Of a stretch of DNA of 43,757 nt, positions 38,223 to 43,539 are shown piece by piece. This DNA comes from a virus: IMG/VR virus record IMGVR_UViG_3300046010_009046, positions 1-43,757 of that record; one strand, 5' to 3'. The notes below the pieces were generated by a model, which did no database searches, was not told where the DNA came from, and was given only the letters and a program-made list of their open reading frames with translations. A program made the position numbers and the translations under genes. The first letter of the stretch is position 1. Each line of letters starts with the position of its first letter.

Positions 38223-38624
38223 ATGACCAAAGAATACACAGTTAAAATTGACGATGATGGTACCAAAGAATGGTTTCTGGACGATATGCGTCATCGGGAA
38301 GACGGTCCTGCGGTGGAATATTCTAATGGCGGCAAATATTGGTATCTCAATGATAAACTTCACCGCGAAGATGGTCCTGCGGTAGAATGGGCTAATGGTG
38401 ACAAATATTGGTATTTCAATGGCGAGTATTGGTATCAGAATGGCCTTCTTCACCGCGAAGATGGTCCTGCGGTAGAATTGACTGATGGAACTAAACGTTG
38501 GTATCTCGATGGTGAACGATATACCGAAGAAGAATTCAACGAGAAAATGAAGAACAAGAATTCATGTTCTGATAAAATCGTGGTAGAAATCGACGGGGTT
38601 AAGTATAAACTGACTCCGGTATAG
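38223..38624 (+). CDS. MORN-like repeat protein, three repeats with a slipped unit
   Basis: A 133-residue paralogue starting at ATG 38223 behind AAGGAAA. Units at MRHRED, KLHRED and LLHRED; between the last two the WY-NG part is doubled (YWYFNGEYWYQNGLLHRED), an in-frame slip of seven residues. End VEIDGVKYKLTPV. Confidence 0.75.
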   Translation: MTKEYTVKIDDDGTKEWFLDDMRHREDGPAVEYSNGGKYWYLNDKLHREDGPAVEWANGDKYWYFNGEYWYQNGLLHREDGPAVELTDGTKRWYLDGERYTEEEFNEKMKNKNSCSDKIVVEIDGVKYKLTPV

Positions 38625-38628
38625 TGTC

Positions 38629-38677
38629 GTAGCAAAAAAACAACAGACTTGACACGAATCTCCATTGGCGCTATAGT
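38629..38677 (+). promoter_or_regulatory. A-block element and sigma70-like promoter
   Basis: GTAGCAAAAAAACAAC (38629-38644), AGAC, TTGACA (38649), 17-base spacer, TATAGT (38672). Nearly a copy of the unit at 38137. Drives 38713. Confidence 0.85.
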
Positions 38678-38712
38678 TACGTCATCGAACAAAAAGAATC
38701 AAGGAAAAAAAC

Positions 38713-38964
38713 ATGACCAAACGAATCGAAGAACTTGTTGAGAAATTCGCCCAAGATTTTTTCAATCGATCAGTAGTTGACTTGCGAAAATATGAACCTT
38801 TCCTTGAAGAAAGTCGAATTTTCGCCGAAACGATTGTGAAAGAATGTATGGGTATCTGTATCAATATTCAAGAAAATCATATTCAAGAATTTGGTGATTA
38901 TCTTGGAAATACCTATGCTGTTATCTGTCGTGATGCGATCAAAGAATATTTCGAAGTCGAGTAG
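38713..38964 (+). CDS. Diverged MNERI-family protein
   Basis: An 83-residue protein with AAGGAAA before ATG. MTKRIEELVEKFAQDFFNRS, SRIFAETIVKECMGICINIQ and end AIKEYFEVE follow the family plan with several changes (FAETIVKEC; YFEVE). It has its own promoter. Confidence 0.65.
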   Translation: MTKRIEELVEKFAQDFFNRSVVDLRKYEPFLEESRIFAETIVKECMGICINIQENHIQEFGDYLGNTYAVICRDAIKEYFEVE

Positions 38965-38971
38965 AATAAAC

Positions 38972-39121
38972 ATGGTAAAAGAATATACGGTTAAAATTGA
39001 CGGGTTTAACACTAAACGGTGGTATCAGAATGGCCTTCTTCACCGCGAAGGTGGTCCTGCCATTGAATGTTCTAATGTCATCGAACAAAACCACCACCAC
39101 CACCACCACCACACGGTATGA
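38972..39121 (+). CDS. Truncated MORN-like gene ending in a His run
   Basis: A 49-residue protein. MVKEYTVKIDGFNTKRWYQN and one unit (LLHREGGPAIECSN) are followed by VIEQN, seven His and TV. The bases from 39076 (GTCATCGAACAAAACCACCA) resemble the leaders after the promoters at 38157 and 38649, so the gene body seems to be fused into a former leader by deletion. The repeats and the usual VEIDG end are lost. Confidence 0.65.
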   Translation: MVKEYTVKIDGFNTKRWYQNGLLHREGGPAIECSNVIEQNHHHHHHHTV

Positions 39122-39408
39122 AACTGACATATATTTCTGATCCGGGACATGGTTGGATTCGTGTTCCTGTTTCTCTGATTTTTGATCTTGGAATCGAAAA
39201 TCAAATTTCAAATTATTCTTTCGTTTCTCCATCCAAAAAGAGGTGGGCATATCTGGAAGAAGACAAAGACGCACAAATATTGATTTCTGAACTCCAAAAA
39301 CAAGGAATTCGATATTATGTAAAGTTTCCGTTGTCCTCCTCCACCAATAAATATTCACCTATTCGAAACTATCCTCGTTGGATGGACGATGAGGTGGGTA
39401 GTAACTGA
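39118..39408 (+). CDS. Hypothetical protein
   Basis: A 96-residue protein starting in ATGA overlap with the truncated gene, with no own ribosome site. It reads DPGHGWIRVPVSLIFDLGIE and SSTNKYSPIRNYPRWM; no family name. It has probably lost its promoter to the deletion noted upstream and is now read through from 38649. Confidence 0.62.
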   Translation: MKLTYISDPGHGWIRVPVSLIFDLGIENQISNYSFVSPSKKRWAYLEEDKDAQILISELQKQGIRYYVKFPLSSSTNKYSPIRNYPRWMDDEVGSN

Positions 39409-39429
39409 AACATACCCCATTCCGTACCT

Positions 39430-39771
39430 ATGCCCGGTGTTTATAGAGAAAAAGAATGTCCTGTTTGTGAGAAAAAACACAGAAAACGTGGTATTTTCTG
39501 TGGTCAATCATGCGCCAATAAACAGCGGGAATATACGGAGGAAACAAAAGAAAAGATATCAAAAAGTGTAGGTGAGCATTTTCTTTCTCCAGAGGGTATA
39601 ACATCTGCTATATGGAATAATCGGAGAGTTCATGCATTACGGGAAGGAAAAGAAATACCTGTAAATGGTGAAGAATATGTGGTGGATATTCCGACGATTC
39701 ATGACATACCAAAAGAATACATGCCAAATGATCTGTGGCATGAAAACAACGATATTGACGACAACTTCTGA
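39430..39771 (+). CDS. Cys-rich protein with NUMOD3-like motif
   Basis: A 113-residue protein. ECPVCEKKHRKRGIFCGQSC forms a CxxC...CxxxC zinc element, then EYTEETKEKISKSVGEHFLS is close to the NUMOD3 DNA-binding repeat of homing endonucleases. No nuclease domain is present. The end EYVVDIPTIHD... is conserved-looking in phage proteins of this type. Last codons run through the next promoter. No clear ribosome site. Confidence 0.62.
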   Translation: MPGVYREKECPVCEKKHRKRGIFCGQSCANKQREYTEETKEKISKSVGEHFLSPEGITSAIWNNRRVHALREGKEIPVNGEEYVVDIPTIHDIPKEYMPNDLWHENNDIDDNF

Positions 39772-39783
39772 ACATGGCATAAT
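39755..39783 (+). promoter_or_regulatory. Sigma70-like promoter inside a gene end
   Basis: AAAACAACGATA leads to TTGACG (39755), 17-base spacer, CATAAT (39778). The -35 and an A-block-like piece code for the last residues (NNDIDDNF). Drives 39816. Confidence 0.75.
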
Positions 39784-39815
39784 TCATTCCATCGAAACAC
39801 TCCGAAAGAAAAGAA

Positions 39816-40025
39816 ATGCCCCGAAAAAAAGAATCGACTTCTGTAGTAGCGGAAATCAAGTATGGCCCACGAAAAGGTCTGGAGGGTCCGTTTACTCTTC
39901 TCAGCGGATATGTGGTATACTATGATCCGAAAGAAGGTAAGTATTACGATCCGACCACTGACTTCTATTTGGCGAATGATGAGTTGTACCACCTACTTCT
40001 TGATCCACCCCGACAAATAAAGTGA
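39816..40025 (+). CDS. Small hypothetical protein
   Basis: A 69-residue protein (ESTSVVAEIKYGPRKGLEGP; YYDPKEGKYYDPTTDFYL). Tyrosine-rich middle. No family recognised. Single-gene unit. Confidence 0.6.
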   Translation: MPRKKESTSVVAEIKYGPRKGLEGPFTLLSGYVVYYDPKEGKYYDPTTDFYLANDELYHLLLDPPRQIK

Positions 40026-40050
40026 AGTGTGTTGTATAAAAGACACATCA

Positions 40051-40079
40051 TTGACATTCGGTAAGAAACACGGCATAAT
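40051..40079 (+). promoter_or_regulatory. Sigma70-like promoter
   Basis: A GTGT...ACAC hairpin (40027-40046, A-rich loop) precedes TTGACA (40051), 17-base spacer, CATAAT (40074). Drives 40130. Confidence 0.82.
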
Positions 40080-40129
40080 TCATTTCGTGATGATGAACAA
40101 CACCACGAAACCTCCAAGGAAACGGAAAC

Positions 40130-40411
40130 ATGACTCGTGAACAAAAGTGGAATCTGAAAGTGTACAAAATCGATGGTCGCCGAAAAGATAGTCTCTGTCA
40201 TATTGAAACGATCACGATTCCTGCAATGACTGAAGAAGAAGCAAGAAGTATCGCACACTTCATGATGAACGTTGCAATGTCGAAAATTCATGTTACCGTG
40301 ACTCCTGCAACAAAAATCGTCAAAAATCTCATGACTGGAAATGACATTGAGATTGACTATGACACTCCGCGCTCCTGTGATCCTTCGACTGAGCTATACT
40401 GGACAATGTAG
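40130..40411 (+). CDS. Hypothetical protein
   Basis: A 93-residue protein with AAGGAAACGG before ATG (TREQKWNLKVYKIDGRRKDS; MTEEEARSIAHFMMNVAMSK). No family recognised. Stop TAG lies in the next A-block. Confidence 0.6.
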   Translation: MTREQKWNLKVYKIDGRRKDSLCHIETITIPAMTEEEARSIAHFMMNVAMSKIHVTVTPATKIVKNLMTGNDIEIDYDTPRSCDPSTELYWTM

Positions 40412-40457
40412 CAAAAAAGCAACGGACTTGACGAACCACGGAATGGTGATGTATAAT
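40408..40457 (+). promoter_or_regulatory. A-block element and sigma70-like promoter
   Basis: GTAGCAAAAAAGCAAC (40408-40423), GGAC, TTGACG (40428), 18-base spacer, TATAAT (40452). Drives 40496. Confidence 0.82.
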
Positions 40458-40495
40458 TCGTTTCGTGGTAATGATGAACAAAACAAAGGAAAGAC

Positions 40496-40753
40496 ATGAA
40501 CTACAATATTCCCGAAAACACTATGGCGGCTCTGCATCGATATGTTTATTATCGAGTCTTGCCGGGGAGTTTTCTGACTTCTGTTCTTACCAATGATCTT
40601 TTCGGAGCATATGGAAGGGCAGATACTGAGAATCTGGCGGCAATGAAAGACATTCTCAGTTACGTCTACATGGAAATTCCCTCTGTTTCTTGGGGAAATC
40701 AAGAGAAAGTCAATCAATGGGTTTCGGGTCCTGCTCATCCTCCTGAGTTGTAA
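40496..40753 (+). CDS. Hypothetical protein
   Basis: An 85-residue protein with AAAGGAAAG before ATG (NYNIPENTMAALHRYVYYRV; YMEIPSVSWGNQEKVNQWVS). No family recognised. Stop TAA begins the next A run. Confidence 0.6.
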   Translation: MNYNIPENTMAALHRYVYYRVLPGSFLTSVLTNDLFGAYGRADTENLAAMKDILSYVYMEIPSVSWGNQEKVNQWVSGPAHPPEL

Positions 40754-40795
40754 AAAAACAACGGACTTGACAAAATCACAGAATCGATGCATAAT
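40747..40795 (+). promoter_or_regulatory. A-block element and sigma70-like promoter
   Basis: GTTGTAAAAAAACAAC (40747-40762), GGAC, TTGACA (40767), 17-base spacer, CATAAT (40790). Same A-block as at 21016. Drives 40832. Confidence 0.85.
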
Positions 40796-40831
40796 TGATT
40801 CTGTGAGGTGAACGAAACGAAGCGAGAAAAA

Positions 40832-41050
40832 ATGCAATACTCAAAGAACATACTAATTCTGATTCTGGCTGAAAAGATCGCCGAGAATTACGGTGACATA
40901 AACTGGTTTCGAGAGCACTATGTTCTGCTCCGTGAAAATCATGGAATCGCTGAAAGTGCTTTGCGTGCTCTGGATGCTCAAGATCTTCGAAAACATCTTG
41001 AGAGTGTTGTAAAAGGGATACAAGATCAACTAACAGTGAATAAACTGTGA
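40832..41050 (+). CDS. Hypothetical helical protein
   Basis: A 72-residue protein (MQYSKNILILILAEKIAENY; ALDAQDLRKHLESVV). ATG at 40832 fits the leader length of the other units; in-frame GTG at 40808 would lie about six bases from the transcript start. Ribosome site weak (GCGAG). No family recognised. Confidence 0.55.
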   Translation: MQYSKNILILILAEKIAENYGDINWFREHYVLLRENHGIAESALRALDAQDLRKHLESVVKGIQDQLTVNKL

Positions 41051-41051
41051 T

Positions 41052-41441
41052 ATGATGGGATTCGGTGTCATGAACTACTTTCTTATCAAACCCGATGGTG
41101 AAGTGAACGGTTTCTATGTTCTGGAATGTGCTAAAGTATACCAGAACATACACGGTGGCACGATACACAATTGGGCAAATATGATACGGGAGGGGCTTGA
41201 CATGAATTCAGAAATCGCCTATGATCTCTGTGTTGGGAATGATGATACTCTAGTAAATAAGGAACTTGATATGATTGCTGATGAATTCCATGAGTCGGTT
41301 GTGACTGTGATGCACGAGAGTATGGAAGACGAAATCATCAACAGCGTATCGAAGCTTATCAGTGAGTATGCCTTCAGTGACTACTACGTTACTGAGTATG
41401 AAATGGAAACACGGAATCTTGGAGGAAAAGAGATGTCGTAA
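41052..41441 (+). CDS. Hypothetical acidic protein
   Basis: A 129-residue protein starting one base after the previous stop; ATG at 41055 is an equal start. FGVMNYFLIKPDGEVNGFYV, then helices with many acidic residues (MIADEFHESVVTVMHESMED). No family recognised. Stop TAA begins the next A run. Confidence 0.6.
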   Translation: MMGFGVMNYFLIKPDGEVNGFYVLECAKVYQNIHGGTIHNWANMIREGLDMNSEIAYDLCVGNDDTLVNKELDMIADEFHESVVTVMHESMEDEIINSVSKLISEYAFSDYYVTEYEMETRNLGGKEMS

Positions 41442-41483
41442 AAAAGCAACAGGGTTGACAGAAACGAGTGAATGACCTACAAT
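41437..41483 (+). promoter_or_regulatory. A-block element and sigma70-like promoter
   Basis: TCGTAAAAAAGCAAC (41437-41451), AGGG, TTGACA (41455), 17-base spacer, TACAAT (41478). Drives 41535. Confidence 0.85.
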
Positions 41484-41534
41484 GACGTTGTGCTGATCGA
41501 GAAACAAAACCTCTGAACCGAAAGGAACTACAAA

Positions 41535-41957
41535 ATGGAAAACGTGAACATGACTCTTGCCGATACTCTCAACACCACTGAGGAGAACACCACCATGGAA
41601 AACACCACTCCCGAGGCTCCCGTGACCAAAACGATCAAAGAGATGAAAGCCGATCTCGCTCTCGCCAAAGAGACTTACGCCGATCTTAAAGCGGCTCTCT
41701 ATCTCACCAAAGAAGAGATCGAGACTCTCAAAGTGGCGATTCGCTCCACTCGCTCGGCCACTAAGTCGGCTCTGATCGAGAAACGTGCAGCGAAACGTGC
41801 GGCATCCATCGCTAAGGTGGAGGCTCGACTCGCTAAGCTTCGCGAGAAACTCAATCCGGTTGGTGCAGCGGCCAACAAAGCGGCAAAGAAAGCCGGTCCT
41901 GTGATCGACGTTACTGCTGATTACGTCGCGGGTACTGAGATGGCCGAAGCTGCCTAA
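41535..41957 (+). CDS. Alanine/lysine-rich coiled-coil protein
   Basis: A 140-residue protein with AAAGGA before ATG. A Thr/Asn-rich start (TEENTTMENTTPEA) leads to a long charged helix (ALAKETYADLKAALYLTKEE; EKRAAKRAASIAKVEARLAK). The A/K-rich end recalls small DNA-binding or histone-like proteins. Codons are GC-rich and uniform (CTC, GCC, AAG), unlike most neighbours, which suggests strong expression or transfer. Confidence 0.62.
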   Translation: MENVNMTLADTLNTTEENTTMENTTPEAPVTKTIKEMKADLALAKETYADLKAALYLTKEEIETLKVAIRSTRSATKSALIEKRAAKRAASIAKVEARLAKLREKLNPVGAAANKAAKKAGPVIDVTADYVAGTEMAEAA

Positions 41958-42003
41958 CCCTGAAGACGAAGAGCAGGGTGTTGTGTAAAAGCGACACCCT
42001 GTG

Positions 42004-42034
42004 TTGACTCGGTGATGGTGAATTGCAGTATAAT
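42004..42034 (+). promoter_or_regulatory. Sigma70-like promoter with hairpin upstream
   Basis: GTGTTGTGTAAAAGCGACAC (41978-41997) forms a GTGT/ACAC stem; then TTGACT (42004), 19-base spacer, TATAAT (42029). Drives 42073. Confidence 0.75.
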
Positions 42035-42072
42035 TTCTCTGTGTGATGACAAAAGACCAAGGGAACGAAGCT

Positions 42073-42165
42073 GTGGACAAACTGATCTTCTGGGTTGCGC
42101 TTCTTGGTGTAATCCTTGTTGTTTCTCTGGAATACTTTGACATTGTTGTTGCCTATCCTTGGTGA
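42073..42165 (+). CDS. 30-residue membrane micro-protein, GTG start
   Basis: VDKLIFWVALLGVILVVSLE, then YFDIVVAYPW: one membrane span and a short tail. GTG at 42073 stands right after AAGGGAACGAAG, the same leader end as before ATG 43258 (AAGGGAACGAAA). An in-frame ATG at 42046 would be only about five bases from the expected transcript start. Confidence 0.55.
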   Translation: MDKLIFWVALLGVILVVSLEYFDIVVAYPW

Positions 42166-42176
42166 GTGATTCGGTG

Positions 42177-42344
42177 ATGAAAGAAATGAAAATCAACGGA
42201 AAGGAAGTTTGTTTCGATACACTCTTCTTTGATACAGAGAACAATCAATATATCGGCGGAAAGTTTGCCGATGGTTCTTCTCTGAATGATGCAGAGTTGA
42301 ACTTTCTAACTGAATATCGAAAAGTGATGCCAAATGATCGATGA
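42177..42344 (+). CDS. Small hypothetical protein
   Basis: A 55-residue protein (MKEMKINGKEVCFDTLFFDT; FADGSSLNDAELNFLTEYRK). In-frame GTG at 42162, overlapping the previous stop, is an alternative start. No family recognised. Overlaps the next start. Confidence 0.55.
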   Translation: MKEMKINGKEVCFDTLFFDTENNQYIGGKFADGSSLNDAELNFLTEYRKVMPNDR

Positions 42345-42531
42345 ATATGAACAACAGTCTATTCAACGATTCGAAGAACTGGTAAAATCATTCAACGGTA
42401 ACTGGATTGCTGCAAAGGAATGGCAGCATGAGATCTACAAAACAAACGGTGATGATTCCTACCTTGAATTTTCACTTGGTCTTCCTTTGGGCTATCTTAT
42501 GCCTGATGTGGTGAAAAAACAACGGGGTTGA
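42334..42531 (+). CDS. Small hypothetical protein ending in a promoter
   Basis: A 65-residue protein (QSIQRFEELVKSFNGNWIAA). Its last codons (VVKKQRG) are read from an A-block, and its TGA is part of the next -35 box. No family recognised. Confidence 0.58.
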   Translation: MIDEYEQQSIQRFEELVKSFNGNWIAAKEWQHEIYKTNGDDSYLEFSLGLPLGYLMPDVVKKQRG

Positions 42532-42556
42532 CATGAGCACTTCTTGGCGATATAAT
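42509..42556 (+). promoter_or_regulatory. A-block element and sigma70-like promoter inside a gene end
   Basis: GTGGTGAAAAAACAAC (42509-42524), GGGG, TTGACA (42528; actual -35), 17-base spacer, TATAAT (42551). Drives 42590. Confidence 0.85.
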
Positions 42557-42589
42557 TCTTCCATGGTCAACAAACAAGAGAACAGCGGA

Positions 42590-42784
42590 ATGGACAAAGA
42601 ACCTCTGCGTTATCGAGTCATCTTCAGTTGGTATGATGGTGGCGGATCTTCTAAACTGTCTCTTCATGATCGAACGTTGGAAGAGGCCATGGAAGTCGCA
42701 AAGTCTTTCGGATACAAAGAATCACGATGGTACAAGCCGAGTACATGGAGCAATCACTTTCTGTATTGGGTGGAGGACAAATAA
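42590..42784 (+). CDS. Small hypothetical protein
   Basis: A 64-residue protein starting at ATG 42590, where the leader ends as in other units (AACAAGAGAACAGCGGA). EPLRYRVIFSWYDGGGSSKL, EEAMEVAKSFGYKESRWY and HFLYWVEDK. Mixed alpha/beta; no family recognised. Confidence 0.58.
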   Translation: MDKEPLRYRVIFSWYDGGGSSKLSLHDRTLEEAMEVAKSFGYKESRWYKPSTWSNHFLYWVEDK

Positions 42785-42948
42785 TGAATCTTGACGAAAT
42801 TCTTCGAAAACATCTTGACAAAGAGTACAGTCTAGTCTGTCCCGATTGTGGTTGTCGTGAAATCGAATCAAATAACTTGACTGAATATCGATGCGTTGAA
42901 TGTGACCATCGATGGGGATTCGATAACGGAGAACCATACGGATTCTGA
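42784..42948 (+). CDS. Small zinc-ribbon protein
   Basis: A 54-residue protein starting in TAATG overlap. CPDCGCREIESNN and YRCVECDHRWGFDNGEP form a two-CxxC zinc ribbon. Such ribbons occur in transcription factors, but this is too small to assign. Last gene before the gene-free stretch. Confidence 0.68.
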   Translation: MNLDEILRKHLDKEYSLVCPDCGCREIESNNLTEYRCVECDHRWGFDNGEPYGF

Positions 42949-42964
42949 TAGATTCTTTCGGCTG

Positions 42965-43058
42965 TACAAGCAGCGCCGGAAAGCGTAACCGGCAACGGCT
43001 GTGTACTACTCCTGATTTGTGGAGACTACAAGCAGCGCCGGAAAGCGTAACCGGCAAC
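42965..43058 (+). repeat. Two direct copies of a 32-base hairpin repeat
   Basis: Identical copies at 42965-42996 and 43027-43058, separated by 30 bases. Each holds GCCGG AAAGCGTAA CCGGC, a five-pair stem with nine-base loop. The spacer has its own small hairpin (ACTCC/GGAG). No third copy and no protein link seen. Confidence 0.9.
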
Positions 43059-43066
43059 CATATAAA

Positions 43067-43160
43067 GAAACATACTAGCGTACAAAATTAAACGCCCATT
43101 AACTAAACATTGCCGGGATGGGGCGGAAGGCAAGGAAGCAACATCCAGCTAGTGTGTTTC
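43067..43160 (+). ncRNA. Candidate structured RNA closed by a 13-pair stem
   Basis: GAAACATACTAGC (43067-43079) pairs fully with GCTAGTGTGTTTC (43148-43160), including one G-U pair; A43066 and T43161 add one more. Inside, TTGCC/GGCAA (43110/43129) form a hairpin whose loop can pair with CGCCC (43093) through GGGCG (43121) or with CATCC (43142) through GGATG (43116), both pseudoknot-like. The G-U pair favours + strand RNA. Matches no RNA family I can recall. An inverted-repeat protein site is the alternative. Confidence 0.45.
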
Positions 43161-43172
43161 TCTATATGGTAG

Positions 43173-43222
43173 TGTAGCAAAAAAACAACAGGATTGACAA
43201 GAATCAATCCCGGTGTCATAAT
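43173..43222 (+). promoter_or_regulatory. A-block element and sigma70-like promoter
   Basis: TGTAGCAAAAAAACAAC (43173-43189), AGGA, TTGACA (43194), 17-base spacer, CATAAT (43217). Drives 43258. Confidence 0.88.
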
Positions 43223-43257
43223 TCTCTTCGTGGTGATCAACAAACAAGGGAACGAAA

Positions 43258-43449
43258 ATGACCAAAATCGAACAAGCCACTGCCGGCATCGTCTCGGCCG
43301 CTCGGGAGAATCCCTGTATCACCGTTGCGGGCCTTTGGGATGAAGTGGAGCGCGGTGATGTTTGGATTGACCTTGCCGTGAGTCTCCGTCTCACTCACTC
43401 CGATTGGACTGCCGCCATGGTTCGCGCTATCGAGATTCTGTCGGTCTGA
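43258..43449 (+). CDS. Small hypothetical protein
   Basis: A 63-residue protein with AAGGGAACGAAA before ATG (TKIEQATAGIVSAARENPCI; LWDEVERGDVWIDLAVSLRL). Helical, more GC-rich than its surroundings. No family recognised. Confidence 0.6.
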   Translation: MTKIEQATAGIVSAARENPCITVAGLWDEVERGDVWIDLAVSLRLTHSDWTAAMVRAIEILSV

Positions 43450-43458
43450 TCGAGGGTG

Positions 43459-43506
43459 TTGCGGGAAAACAACGGGATTGACTTCGATCCTGATGTTCGC
43501 TATAAT
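43459..43506 (+). promoter_or_regulatory. A-block element and sigma70-like promoter
   Basis: GTTGCGGGAAAACAAC (43458-43473), GGGA, TTGACT (43478), 17-base spacer, TATAAT (43501). Leader TCTTCGTGGTGATCAACAA matches the one after 43194. Drives 43540. Confidence 0.85.
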
Positions 43507-43539
43507 TCTCTTCGTGGTGATCAACAAGGAAAGCAAATC

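Larger units (their letters stand above)
42949..43257 (+). other. 309-base gene-free stretch
   Basis: No convincing coding frame on either strand. It holds two copies of a 32-base hairpin repeat, a candidate structured RNA and a promoter. It is the longest gene-free stretch in the window and more GC-rich than usual between genes. Confidence 0.75.

Noticed and set aside
41250-42143. A 297-codon minus-strand frame opposite 41052-41957
   Set aside because: It covers two + strand genes and a strong + strand promoter and looks like low-quality His/Ser/Phe-rich shadow sequence.
42651-43057. Two minus-strand frames that both begin MPVTLSGAAC
   Set aside because: The shared start is the reverse complement of the 32-base hairpin repeat. 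The frames run opposite to the 42590 and 42784 genes, lack ribosome sites and have no protein-like character.
42965-43058. CRISPR array
   Set aside because: Only two repeat copies, no cas genes and no leader recognisable. Kept as a repeat; an RNA decoy remains an open idea only.
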